Below are positions 51,398 through 60,179 of a DNA stretch of 64,000 nt, in pieces. The stretch comes from Planctomycetaceae bacterium (GTDB lineage Bacteria; Planctomycetota; Planctomycetia; Planctomycetales; Planctomycetaceae), in assembly GCA_028284485.1 (NCBI GenBank), contig JANQRQ010000226.1:16203-80202 (forward strand). Direction: 5' to 3'. The number at the start of each line of letters is the position of its first letter. Positions within the stretch are counted from its first letter, which is position 1. The notes under the pieces were generated by a model. It made no database searches and was not told where the DNA came from. It worked only from the letters and a program-made list of their open reading frames with translations. The position numbers were made by a program, and so were the translations under genes.

Positions 51398-54079
51398 ATG
51401 ACTATTCGAAACACTATCAAAAGGCTACTGATTCTTTCCGTCGCGGTGACAATCGCGGCGGTCACGCCTTGCGCGCAGGCCCAGGGTTTTCAATGGGGCC
51501 AGCAAAACCACAAACACAACATCTTCGGAGGCAACCAACACCAGAATTGGGCGAACCTGTTTAAACCCAAACCGGCGACACGCCCGGCTAACCCGTTCCA
51601 GAAGAACCCATGGCAGAAGAATCCCTTCCTGCCGAAAAAGCCGGCAGTCAATCCGTTTCAAGCGAAGAACCCTTGGCAGAAGAACCCCTTCCTGCCGAAA
51701 AAGCCGGCAGTCAATCACATGCTGCAATTGAAGTCGCAGCTTGCCGGCCGACCTCAACACGTCCCTGGACAATACACCGGCGAATTTGACGAAAGAAAGT
51801 TCCCGCCAAACAACACCAACAAACAGCCGCCAGGTGGTATTCGTGTGCACACTGCCAGACCTGGCGGTAACGATGTCGTCCGCAGACCAATCCCAAACTT
51901 CAATTGGGGCGGCGGGAAACGGCCGACACCGAGCGGTCCTAAAATTCCGACACCGAATTGGGGAGGCGGCAAACGCCCCACACCCAGTGGTCCGAATAAT
52001 CCCATCGACTGGACCAATATCTTCAAACCACCGGTTAAGGGACCGGTCAAATTCCCGCCCCACAAACCGAATCCCATTGGACCCAAATGGCCCCAGTACC
52101 CGAACAATGGCGGAACGACCACCAATTATCCTCCCCGACCGACGGGAACTGTGATTTACAACAACCCGGTCAACACCATACCGAATTACAATCCGCGACC
52201 GAACAATACGACGACAACTCCACACAACACGGCGGCTACCAACAGGCCCGCCAACAATACGACACCGACCAACACGGTGCCGACAAACTCCGTTCCTACG
52301 AATCAGACGGCTGCGAACGTTGTGCCCGATAACACAGTTCCGTCGAATCCCACACCGGACCGCCACATCGTTGTCGACATGACCGACCGCAACGACCGTG
52401 ACAAAAACGAGATGCCCGCCAACTCGTTACCAACTTTCCCGGGAGTTTCGGTTATCGATGATCCGGAAGAAACCGATTCAGCGTCCGAAGCCAACGAAGC
52501 AGAAAAAGATGATCAAGACTCCGGCGACGACGCCGACTCCGAGGATGATGCCAATGAGGAAACACCCGGCGGTTCCATACTCGCTGGCAATACAGATCGC
52601 GGCGATGAATATCAGTTCGCCGAAGACAGTCAAACTGATGAAAGCGATGAATCGATCGCCTCGAAACTTGAAAAAGCACGCGAAGAGTTCACGACCACTT
52701 ACGCTATGATGACAGCTGCCGGTGACCAAGAGGAGCGTGATGCGGCCGCCGACATGGGTGAAACACTGCAACCTGAAATCGTTGATTGGGGTAATAACAA
52801 CCTCTCCGAAGAAGATAAGACTCGACTTGGTGACGCGCTCGAAGAGGCCAGGAACGGCAATCCCGGTCCTCTGAGTGACCTACTCGAGGAATGGCAAAAC
52901 GATCCCGCGTTCGACTTCTACGGTGACCCGAACGTTGAAGCCCAATTGGATGCCACCGTCGGCGTGAGCGAGTTGCTGGAAGCGATCAACACGGCAGAGG
53001 AACTCGGAGATATTCGCGATCGAATCGACGACATGCGAGATCTCATTGACGCGATGCCGGATGGTCCGCAAAAGGACGAACTGACCGGTCAGCTCGACGA
53101 TGTAGAAATGATTCAAGGCTTTCGTGAAGTGGTCCAAGTACTGGAGGATTCGCTCGCAGAGTCTGAGGAAGACCCTGGATTCTTCGAACCTGGATTCTTC
53201 GAACCTGGATTCGTCGAACCTGGATTCGTCGACCCCGGATTCGGTGGCGGTGGTGGAATGGGCGGTGGTGGAATGGGCGGTGGTGGAATGGGTGGTGGTG
53301 GAATGGGTGGTGGTGGAATGGGTGGAGGCGGAATGCCGGTTGATCCGGGATACCCTGCTGATCCCGGCTACCCTGCTGATCCCGGCTACCCTGCTGATCC
53401 TGGCTATCCCGCTGATCCGACTCTCGCCGGCGATCCTGCAGCAGCCGGTGGTGACTACGGAGCTGGACCTGCACCAGGTGAGGAAGCCGGATACGCGGAT
53501 GGTGGCGCAGCGGGCCAAGGCCCTCTGGGAGAGCCGGTCGCAGAAGCTGCCGGTTCCACCACGACCGATGGCATCTTGATCATCAATCCGGAAGAGACCG
53601 GCAACAAAGTCGGCTTCCTGATCGACGATCGTTCCTACGAACTCGACACCAATTCACGACAGGCGTTCAAACTGAACAACGCCGACAGCGTGTTGATCAA
53701 GTTTGACCGTGGCGTCGAGGAAGAAATCGCCCGCTACACGCTGGCTCCCGGAACTTACAAGTTCAAAATCACCGAAAAAGGCTGGGAGCTGGTCAGTGTC
53801 AAATTCAAAGTCACGATCGACAACAGCGAGTTCCCCGGCGACTTCGGTTTCTTGTTGGATGGCGAAACCACAACGCTGAACACAGAAGGATCGCTCCAGC
53901 ATGAAAGCAAGTACCCAGTCGATGTTCGCTTCGACCGCGGCGACGGCGGTGCCCCTGCTCACAAACGGCTCGAATCGGGCATTTACAAGGTCCGCTTCGA
54001 CCAGGAGAAGGGACGCATCGAACTGTATGAGGAGGAAGAAGACGAGAAACAAGAAGTCCAACAAGTAGCACAGCAATAA
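51398..54079 (+). CDS. Large secreted repeat protein, probable cell-surface/matrix component
   Basis: 893 aa. Starts MTIRNTIKRLLILSVAVTIA with a signal peptide ending ...TPCAQAQG. Region 60-110: two 21-residue repeats (KNPWQKNPFLPKKPAVNPFQA-like). Region ~170-210: repeat NWGGGKRPTPSGP. Region ~250-320 is Asn/Thr/Pro-rich. Region ~350-410 is acidic. Residues ~590-610 are PGF(F/V)EP x4-5, ~615-650 GGGGM x6, and ~648-675 DPGYPA x4. The C-terminus holds two ~62-residue copies of one beta domain (~738-800 and ~816-878: GFLIDDRSYELDTN / GFLLDGETTTLNTE, with KFDRG and GTYKFKI/GIYKVRF). Family not recognised. Composition suggests an exported structural protein. Ends in a strong terminator at 54109. 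Confidence 0.8.
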   Translation: MTIRNTIKRLLILSVAVTIAAVTPCAQAQGFQWGQQNHKHNIFGGNQHQNWANLFKPKPATRPANPFQKNPWQKNPFLPKKPAVNPFQAKNPWQKNPFLPKKPAVNHMLQLKSQLAGRPQHVPGQYTGEFDERKFPPNNTNKQPPGGIRVHTARPGGNDVVRRPIPNFNWGGGKRPTPSGPKIPTPNWGGGKRPTPSGPNNPIDWTNIFKPPVKGPVKFPPHKPNPIGPKWPQYPNNGGTTTNYPPRPTGTVIYNNPVNTIPNYNPRPNNTTTTPHNTAATNRPANNTTPTNTVPTNSVPTNQTAANVVPDNTVPSNPTPDRHIVVDMTDRNDRDKNEMPANSLPTFPGVSVIDDPEETDSASEANEAEKDDQDSGDDADSEDDANEETPGGSILAGNTDRGDEYQFAEDSQTDESDESIASKLEKAREEFTTTYAMMTAAGDQEERDAAADMGETLQPEIVDWGNNNLSEEDKTRLGDALEEARNGNPGPLSDLLEEWQNDPAFDFYGDPNVEAQLDATVGVSELLEAINTAEELGDIRDRIDDMRDLIDAMPDGPQKDELTGQLDDVEMIQGFREVVQVLEDSLAESEEDPGFFEPGFFEPGFVEPGFVDPGFGGGGGMGGGGMGGGGMGGGGMGGGGMGGGGMPVDPGYPADPGYPADPGYPADPGYPADPTLAGDPAAAGGDYGAGPAPGEEAGYADGGAAGQGPLGEPVAEAAGSTTTDGILIINPEETGNKVGFLIDDRSYELDTNSRQAFKLNNADSVLIKFDRGVEEEIARYTLAPGTYKFKITEKGWELVSVKFKVTIDNSEFPGDFGFLLDGETTTLNTEGSLQHESKYPVDVRFDRGDGGAPAHKRLESGIYKVRFDQEKGRIELYEEEEDEKQEVQQVAQQ
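51590..51718 (+). repeat. 63-bp tandem repeat inside the secreted protein gene
   Basis: Two near-identical copies with a 63-bp period (starts at 51602 and 51665), encoding KNPWQKNPFLPKKPAVN twice. Confidence 0.85.
53174..53420 (+). repeat. Three adjacent codon-periodic tandem repeat arrays
   Basis: 15-bp CCTGGATTC-type units (PGF(F/V)EP, 53174-53240), 15-bp GGTGGTGGAATGGGC-type units (GGGGM, 53243-53335, six copies) and 18-bp units (GYPADP, 53338-53420, four to five copies) follow one another. All keep the reading frame. Confidence 0.88.
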
Positions 54080-54108
54080 AGTGCACTTGTGACTTCCATC
54101 GTCCCCGC

Positions 54109-54144
54109 GCCCCGGCAGCCAAACAGCTGCCGGGGCTTTTTTTT
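54109..54144 (+). terminator. Strong rho-independent terminator
   Basis: Perfect 10-bp stem CCCCGGCAGC - CAAACA - GCTGCCGGGG (54110-54135), plus one extra G-C pair, then eight T (54137-54144). Confidence 0.93.
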
Positions 54145-54245
54145 ATTTCAATTCCGATCGCACATGCCGTTTTCGTCGAATTTCGCGCAACGCAATAGAC
54201 TCTTCGGCGATTCACTAGCGATACCTCTTTCCCCGTCGCACGCAC

Positions 54246-54257
54246 ACTCGCAACAAC
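54246..54257 (+). promoter_or_regulatory. 5' leader motif of secreted protein 2
   Basis: ACTCGCAACAAC in the short leader before 54283, matching the leader motif of the other secreted genes. Confidence 0.5.
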
Positions 54258-54282
54258 TCACATTCAGAGAAGGAGCCTTACC

Positions 54283-56979
54283 ATGAACATTCGAAGACAG
54301 CTCAATACTGTCGTGGTTCTTACCGTCACAGCCGTACTTCTCGTAGGGTCAGCACAAGATTTCGCCGAAGCCGCAAAGAAGCCGGGCCGCCAAATCAGCA
54401 GCGCCGCTGCCCGTAAGAAGATTGCCCATGAGCGCGAGATGGTGGCCAGAAAAAAACGATACATTGAATACCAAAAGCGGCTCAGGGCATTACAAATTAA
54501 GGCTGCGGTGGCGGCCAAGCAGCGACAGAAAAAAAGGACCCAGCAGCAAGGTTTGATCGCCCTGCAAGCTCGGCCCCTGCAATCCCAGGCCCCCAAACCG
54601 GACCTCCCCTCGATGGCCGAGCTGCGATCTCATCTGCTGAATTCGCCGACCCATGCGCTTCCAACAACGGGCAGTTCAGCATCATCGTCCGCGGCAACGA
54701 ATCGGAGAACGCTGCGAAATCCCAGTTGGAACCGTACCGCTCGCAATCCCAATTGGAACCGTTCCGGTCGAAACCCCAACACGATCAGAAGGCCGCATGT
54801 CCAAACGCCAACATTACCACTGCCCCCGCCGCGAAATCCGACCAGTCATACGAACAGGCGTCACCCACCCAGCTGGCAATTCGGCATTCCAGCCCAAAAC
54901 AGCCGTCCGCCATTGGCATTGGGGACCCAGCAGCCGGCTCCTAATTATTCGCACTACTTGCCAATTCCAAGTCGGCCCCGCCCGGCGATATGGCCGGTGC
55001 GTCCGAATCGTATCCCAGTGTTGCGAGCGCCGCTGGCACCGCCAACTCCGGTCGGGCCATCGATCGTTGCGTCGTCTCGCGTGCCGGTTAACGTGAAACC
55101 GGATCTGCCAACACTCGCTGAGATTCGTCGGAATTCCATTGTTCCCAACGCATCTCAGCCAGGCCCGCCATCTCCAGAATACCCGGAACCTGATTTTCGC
55201 CCGGGTAACGATTCTGCACTGCCGCAGAACAATCCGATTCTGGTGCATATGGCTCCTCCCATGGAGGAACCAGCGGAGGACAAGCCGGATAACCTGCTCG
55301 ACAATCTTCGGGGAGATTTGCCCTCAGGCGACTTAGATGCCAATAGCGACATGGACGGCGAAGAAAAGTCTTCACCCGAGGGTGTTGTGGTATTGGCTGA
55401 ATCGCAGGATGAGGACGAAGGCAGTTCCTCACCTGAAGGCGTCGTATTTCTGGTTGATTCGCAAAACGATGACGACGAGGACGAGGGGAAATCTCCTCCG
55501 GAGGGGGTCGTTTTCCTGGCCGAATCACAGGACGCAGACGATGAAGACCAAGCCGAACTGACAGCTGTCTTGAACACTGCCAACGGCACAATCCGTACTG
55601 ATGGCGATCGCAGGTGGAACGACATCGAGATTGGAGACCGGATTGTCGTGCATGACAATTCAAGCAATGGAACAATCACCTTGACTCAGGACGACGAAAA
55701 GCAGCTGCAAGATCCCAGCATCTCTTACCACGTCCATCGGATCGGTGAGGTTTCTCCACCGGTGAATCAGGTTTATACAACAGAACCCACGGTTGAGATT
55801 CGTCGTCCCGAACCTACGCTCCCCACAGTCGTTCCGGGAATCATTTTCCCAGATCCCCCGGCGCGGGATGAATATACGGGTTGGGACGTAGATATCCCAC
55901 GACCGACCGGTCAAACCGGTACCACATCTTCTGGAGGCGGCGGCACTCCTGGAAGCGGGTTCAGTACTCCCGGTAGCCGAGGCACGACGGATCCTGGAAA
56001 TGAAGATGTCGGCGTCACCCGAGCCGGCCTTCATGAGGATGGCCCCATCCACAGCACACTCACTTGGCACGGTACCGGACCGGACGCACGGCTATTGTTC
56101 TACCTGGGCAGTATCGGCTGCTCAGATGTGACACTCGCCGGTCTGGAAGAATGGGGCGATGACGATTTCAACTTCCGATATGCAGTCGTTGTTCTCTACG
56201 ACGATGGAACGAGTCGAAGTTGGGGCGGCTCTCTGTACAACCACTGGGAAGTCGGAGAAGGTTGGAACGAACCACGCTCTCGAATCGATCGACCTATGGT
56301 TTCCGTGAACCTGTTCCCTTCAAACTCGGGCGAAGTTCCGATCGAAGCTCGCGTCCCCGGCAAGAGGATTACCAGTATCCACATTAGTACTGCGATGTTT
56401 GAAGACGACACCAGCGGAGCCTACATCAGCACGAGGAATCCTCCGGAGAATTACGGGGGAATTAATGAAATTCTCGCTGCTCGAACTTGGTCGGAAGAAG
56501 AATTTGCCTCAAATCCGTCGGTGCTGTCTCGGTATTTATGGCACGAGGTCACGAGCAGCGGCGATGATTTTATTGGAATCAACGACCATCACTTCAGTCG
56601 CGAAAGTTTGGAAGCACTGTTCGTGTATGCCGAACGGGTCGAAAACAAGTTCCAAGTCGAACGAATTGTTTCTGATCCGACGACATTGGGCTATGAAGAC
56701 TCCGGATTCCCACCGACCGTGGAGACGCATGGGCTGGGGCAATACTACTCCAATTGGAATGTCCCCAGTTCATTCGGCGGCCGCGGAACCGGCGACGACA
56801 GCGAATACGACTACTACATCCATTGCCTGGTCGGGCCGCAGGAAGCGTTTTCCGACTATATTGCCCCTTTGACGGACCTGAATCGCGACGAGCCGTTTGT
56901 CGACTTGGAACGGTTCAATGATCCAAGTCAGTGGGATCCGAGTGTGACACCCTGGTGGCGGGAAGGAACACGGCACTAA
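54283..56979 (+). CDS. Large secreted protein with PEGVV repeats and an unrecognised C-terminal domain
   Basis: 898 aa. Starts MNIRRQLNTVVVLTVTAVLLVG with a signal peptide ending SAQDFAEAA. Residues ~30-80 are Lys/Arg-rich helix; ~140-170 shows an NPxWNRxxRNPNWNR repeat; a Pro/Arg-rich linker follows. At ~365-425, three copies of SPEGVVxLxxSQ (PEGVVVLAESQ, PEGVVFLVDSQ, PEGVVFLAESQ) are separated by acidic runs. The C-terminal ~310 residues (from ~585) look folded and carry TLTWHGTGPDARLLFYLG, RYAVVVLYDDGTSRSWGGSLYN, WSEEEFASNPSVLSRYLWHEV and a GFPPTVETHGLGQYYS segment. Not recognised; secreted and probably structural or adhesive. Terminator at 57026. Confidence 0.8.
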   Translation: MNIRRQLNTVVVLTVTAVLLVGSAQDFAEAAKKPGRQISSAAARKKIAHEREMVARKKRYIEYQKRLRALQIKAAVAAKQRQKKRTQQQGLIALQARPLQSQAPKPDLPSMAELRSHLLNSPTHALPTTGSSASSSAATNRRTLRNPSWNRTARNPNWNRSGRNPNTIRRPHVQTPTLPLPPPRNPTSHTNRRHPPSWQFGIPAQNSRPPLALGTQQPAPNYSHYLPIPSRPRPAIWPVRPNRIPVLRAPLAPPTPVGPSIVASSRVPVNVKPDLPTLAEIRRNSIVPNASQPGPPSPEYPEPDFRPGNDSALPQNNPILVHMAPPMEEPAEDKPDNLLDNLRGDLPSGDLDANSDMDGEEKSSPEGVVVLAESQDEDEGSSSPEGVVFLVDSQNDDDEDEGKSPPEGVVFLAESQDADDEDQAELTAVLNTANGTIRTDGDRRWNDIEIGDRIVVHDNSSNGTITLTQDDEKQLQDPSISYHVHRIGEVSPPVNQVYTTEPTVEIRRPEPTLPTVVPGIIFPDPPARDEYTGWDVDIPRPTGQTGTTSSGGGGTPGSGFSTPGSRGTTDPGNEDVGVTRAGLHEDGPIHSTLTWHGTGPDARLLFYLGSIGCSDVTLAGLEEWGDDDFNFRYAVVVLYDDGTSRSWGGSLYNHWEVGEGWNEPRSRIDRPMVSVNLFPSNSGEVPIEARVPGKRITSIHISTAMFEDDTSGAYISTRNPPENYGGINEILAARTWSEEEFASNPSVLSRYLWHEVTSSGDDFIGINDHHFSRESLEALFVYAERVENKFQVERIVSDPTTLGYEDSGFPPTVETHGLGQYYSNWNVPSSFGGRGTGDDSEYDYYIHCLVGPQEAFSDYIAPLTDLNRDEPFVDLERFNDPSQWDPSVTPWWREGTRH
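55371..55535 (+). repeat. Triplicate PEGVV-acidic repeat
   Basis: Three in-frame units of 60-66 bp encoding PEGVV(V/F)L(A/V)(E/D)SQ with acidic spacers. Resembles in design the LQF repeats of the protein at 33110. Confidence 0.8.
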
Positions 56980-57025
56980 GGAGAAACTCGGTTAAGCATT
57001 TTGCTAGGACGTTAACCCCCTTCAA

Positions 57026-57061
57026 AGCCCCGGCAGCTCGAATGTTGTCGGGGCTGTTTTT
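57026..57061 (+). terminator. Rho-independent terminator
   Basis: AGCCCCGGCA (57026-57035) pairs with TGTCGGGGCT (57046-57055) with one G-U, followed by GTTTTTA. Confidence 0.88.
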
Positions 57062-57240
57062 ACGTCATTTTCCGCATTTTTTCGATATTTGGCAGAATTC
57101 TCTCATTTTTTGTCCGCCTTTCTCCTCTCGCGGCAATCTCCCTGTAACGAGGGAAACAAAAAGCAGATTCAAACGGCAAAAAACAGGACACAGGGACGAC
57201 TTCAATTCTCGCACAACCACAAAGACCCGGGGGAGAAAAG

Positions 57241-57645
57241 ATGAACATTCGCAAGAAAATGACGACCTTCGCAGTTGCCGCCAGTCTCGTCACTGCAGCA
57301 TTCGCTCTGTTCCCTAACCAATCGAAAGCCGGCGTTCGAGTGTCAGTCGTCGGCGGCACCTCAGCGACGTACTACGGCAGCGGATTTGGCCGTCGTGTGC
57401 CCAGCAGCGTGCTGCGATCACGACTGTTGGCGGCACAACGCATCCGAATGGCTACTCGACGATCCACAATCGTGACAATGCCAACCTCGACGCGAATAAT
57501 CCACGGGAGTACTTTATTCCCGGTCGTCGAAACTCACGTCATTCAACCAGCATTGCCGACTCGCGTATACCATATCGGCAGCCCGGTTTTGGTTCCGACT
57601 TATCCTGCCTGGCAACCCGGCATTCACCTGCAAGTGATGCCTTAA
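57241..57645 (+). CDS. Small secreted protein, MxIR family member 3
   Basis: 134 aa. ATG 57241 with GGGGGAG five bases upstream. Signal peptide KMTTFAVAASLVTAAFALFPNQSKAGVR. Mature part is small, Arg/Val-rich, with no cysteine (SSVLRSRLLAAQRIRMATRR; ALPTRVYHIGSPVLVPTYP). It shares with its downstream neighbour the M-x-IR start, the signal peptide and the AGVR cleavage-region motif, and a similar RRVPSxxLxSRLLAAQRIR pattern. Not recognised. Terminator follows at 57690. Confidence 0.8.
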   Translation: MNIRKKMTTFAVAASLVTAAFALFPNQSKAGVRVSVVGGTSATYYGSGFGRRVPSSVLRSRLLAAQRIRMATRRSTIVTMPTSTRIIHGSTLFPVVETHVIQPALPTRVYHIGSPVLVPTYPAWQPGIHLQVMP

Positions 57646-57689
57646 GGTGATCTACTAGGCACTGCAAAATCGAAAACGACAATGTGAAG

Positions 57690-57730
57690 GCCCCGGTGAC
57701 CTCGAGCCATCGGGGTCTGTTTCGTTTTTG
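57690..57730 (+). terminator. Rho-independent terminator
   Basis: GCCCCGGTG (57690-57698) pairs with CATCGGGGT (57708-57716), including two G-U pairs, then a T-rich CTGTTTCGTTTTT tail. Confidence 0.8.
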
Positions 57731-57842
57731 TAGATTAGCATACTAACAATCACTGTCGAGCATTGATGACGCCATGCCCGCCTTTCCCTTACACGACGCC
57801 ATTTTTTTGCGCAACAAACCCCGATTGGACCCGTTTCACACA

Positions 57843-57884
57843 CAACTCGGTTGCAACACCCAACTCGTCCGCAACACACAAGGG
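57843..57884 (+). promoter_or_regulatory. 5' leader motif, two copies
   Basis: AACTCGGTTGCAACACCC and AACTCGTCCGCAACACAC follow each other in the leader of the gene at 57910. The core CGCAACA recurs in the other three leaders. Confidence 0.5.
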
Positions 57885-57909
57885 ACCATTTCATTTCGGG
57901 AGAGCAAAA

Positions 57910-58380
57910 ATGGCTATTCGAACAAAGTTAACACGGTTAACTGTCGTCGCCGCGCTGATCACGACCGCCGTCATCGCCGGATCGGATCGATCCAACGCTG
58001 GAGTCCGTTCAAGATCCGCTCAGATTGCCGCTTCCAGACTGCGTGCAAATCTGGCTCGACGAGTTCCGAATGCGCGACTGCAAAACCAAATGTTGAAATC
58101 ACAGAAATCAATTCGATCGGCACGACGCTCGACGGCGAACACAAACAGACTGCGGAATCTCCGTCTGCCGAACCATGTTCCCATGATCCAGCCGTCTCGG
58201 GCGTTCAATCCGCGAATGTACAAAGAAGGGGATCCGGTGCGACGCAACTATCGCATGTATAAAGAGGGGGATCCCATCCGACGTGGCATACAGCTAAACG
58301 TGCGACCGAACATTCGGCGACCCAATGTTCGTCAGCAATACGTTCCTTGGGTGACAGTCCCGCAGAATACACTGCACTGA
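57910..58380 (+). CDS. Small secreted basic protein, MxIR family member 4
   Basis: 156 aa. ATG 57910 is chosen because GGGAG lies seven bases upstream and because it begins the MAIRTKLTRL-type signal peptide (...VAALITTAVIAGSDRSNAGVR); a longer in-frame start would lack this. The mature part is Arg-rich (SRLRANLARRVPNARLQNQMLKSQKS) with a tandem MYKEGDPVRRNY / MYKEGDPIRRGI repeat. The AGVR and RRVP patterns match the preceding gene. The tandem arrangement suggests recent duplication. Function unknown. Confidence 0.78.
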   Translation: MAIRTKLTRLTVVAALITTAVIAGSDRSNAGVRSRSAQIAASRLRANLARRVPNARLQNQMLKSQKSIRSARRSTANTNRLRNLRLPNHVPMIQPSRAFNPRMYKEGDPVRRNYRMYKEGDPIRRGIQLNVRPNIRRPNVRQQYVPWVTVPQNTLH

Positions 58381-58428
58381 GACGCTCCCTCCCTTGCTAC
58401 CTTAGAAATTGATTGAGTTCGTCTCACG

Positions 58429-58464
58429 AAGCCCTGTGGATTTCGCAATCCACGGGGCTTTTTG
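58429..58464 (+). terminator. Rho-independent terminator
   Basis: AAGCCCTGTGGATT - TCGC - AATCCACGGGGCTT (58429-58460) with one mismatch, followed by TTTT. It lies between the convergent genes ending at 58380 and 58496. Confidence 0.88.
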
Positions 58465-58495
58465 CATTTTCATGCGTTCGGAACAGGCTGCGGAC

Positions 58496-59959
58496 TTACA
58501 ATCGGCGAATCAATTGAACCGCGAGTTCCGCGTCGAAAAAGCGATTCTGAGCATCTCGCAGCGGGAAAACGCCACCCACTCGAACGGAAGTATCGTGGTA
58601 CAGTTCGAAGTGCAGGCCAGCGGTAAAGTTGACCACATCGACCTGTCCACCTCGACTTCTGAGAAGCACCGTCGATGAACTCATCGGACCGACGGCCAGT
58701 AGCCGACTGCCCGTCACAGCATTGGAGGGTTGCAGTGTCGTCGTATAATGGAACTCGGCCAACGCTGCGAGTCCAGTGAGGCCTGCCGACGGGCTGCGGT
58801 CACGAAACAACCAGTAGCCAGTCGACAGATCCAAATTCATCAGAGTTTGGTCATTCAGTTCCCCATAGGTCCCACTCGGTGGAACTCCGACAAACAAGGG
58901 AGCAACCGCATCTTCGAAATGCAACGGGTCGCCGTTGGCGGCAACGTCGACCTGCAGGAACGCATGCACAAAAAGCTGATCGTCGGGAACGAACATGGCC
59001 GCGAGAAACGGTTGCAGGATGACTGACTCGTTCTCCAGCCGATAATTCGTATAACCGATCTGGGCATGCGCATCCCGTCCGGTCGGAGTTTCGATGCCGA
59101 GTCCAGCAGCGAATGCTGTGGTTTCATCTTCGTACAACAGCGCCTTGAGAATAATCGCCAGATTTCCGATTTCCCCCGCGTCGACCGAGAATCCTTCGCC
59201 ACGACCGATAGGCGGGGCAGTCATTTCACTGCTAAAGTAATCGTTAGCTAGTGGCAAGCGCAACTCAATCGAGGCATCACCATCGAACAGTGTCCGTTCG
59301 ACTCCGAACGTATAGTGATACAATGAAAAGTCTTCCTGGCCACGACCGATGACACTCCCAAACAATACTGTTCTGGTCTGGAACTGTGACGCATTGGCGA
59401 AGTAGTTGTAGTTGAAATAGATCCGATCAACCGGCAGTGCCTTGTTGTTCGTACCGATCTTCGTGTGACGGGCACCGCCGCCTAACAAGAGATCAGTTGG
59501 GCCACCGATCAGAGTCTCTGCACCGATCGTATCAATGCCCGTAATCGTCGAAGACATGAAGATGGTGTCCCCGAACATATCCGGCACGCGAGCTAAGCGT
59601 CGCCGACGAGCGTTGACCGGCGATCGTCCGAAGATGCTGGTGATCAGGTCTGCAGGTGCGGCCGGCAACACCGCCGGCTGCGGGGCAAAAACCTGCTGTG
59701 GGTTCATGGCCAGTTGAGGGGTCGTTTCCGCCGGTTGCGGTGCGGCTTCGACAGGCTCCGGTGTCGCCGGTGGAGGTGGCTGAGTTGCTTGAGACCAGGC
59801 GAGCGATTCACTCGATGAGTCGTCATCGGCCCAGATCGATTCTGAGGAATCAAAAAAGAATTCCGAATCGTCTTGTCCGAAATTCGAGTCGGTTACCGAC
59901 ACAGATATCAGGGCCACCAAGATCATTCGGCCCGCAACAGAAAACCGGTCCCGAACCAT
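58496..59959 (-). CDS. Probable outer-membrane beta-barrel-like exported protein
   Basis: 487 aa. ATG 59959; signal peptide AGRMILVALISVSVTDSNFGQ. Residues ~25-105 are acidic then Pro/Ala-rich linker (SSESIWADDDSSSES; PPPPATPEPVEAAPQPAETTPQ). The rest has alternating aromatic/Gly strands, as in planctomycete barrel proteins: VDRIYFNYNYFANASQFQTR, SLYHYTFGVERTLFDGDASIELRLPLA, FAAGLGIETPTGRDAHAQIGYTNY, VVNFTAGLHFELYHDTSVRVGGVFPL, ending in a final strand AELAVQLIRRL with no classical aromatic C-terminus. Not assigned to a family. Confidence 0.78.
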   Translation of the reverse strand: MVRDRFSVAGRMILVALISVSVTDSNFGQDDSEFFFDSSESIWADDDSSSESLAWSQATQPPPPATPEPVEAAPQPAETTPQLAMNPQQVFAPQPAVLPAAPADLITSIFGRSPVNARRRRLARVPDMFGDTIFMSSTITGIDTIGAETLIGGPTDLLLGGGARHTKIGTNNKALPVDRIYFNYNYFANASQFQTRTVLFGSVIGRGQEDFSLYHYTFGVERTLFDGDASIELRLPLANDYFSSEMTAPPIGRGEGFSVDAGEIGNLAIILKALLYEDETTAFAAGLGIETPTGRDAHAQIGYTNYRLENESVILQPFLAAMFVPDDQLFVHAFLQVDVAANGDPLHFEDAVAPLFVGVPPSGTYGELNDQTLMNLDLSTGYWLFRDRSPSAGLTGLAALAEFHYTTTLQPSNAVTGSRLLAVGPMSSSTVLLRSRGGQVDVVNFTAGLHFELYHDTSVRVGGVFPLRDAQNRFFDAELAVQLIRRL

Positions 59960-60179
59960 GATTCCTACCGCCTTTTCGTCGGGTGAGGCTGACGGAAATG
60001 CCGATGCAACGGCGGCTGAGTTTTTAGCTCACATCGCCAGCAGTTTGACTATAAGAAAAACCATCCTTGGATATTCTACTTCATCGGCAGGTTGAAATGC
60101 GGTATGCAATCGGGCGTGGTAAGCGGCGTGAAGCAACCGCAGTGTCGTTGCCAACGGTGATGCATTCGGCACGATCGGA

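Noticed and set aside
53174..53420. CRISPR-like array
   Set aside because: Repeats are short, contiguous and in frame with coding sequence; there are no spacers.
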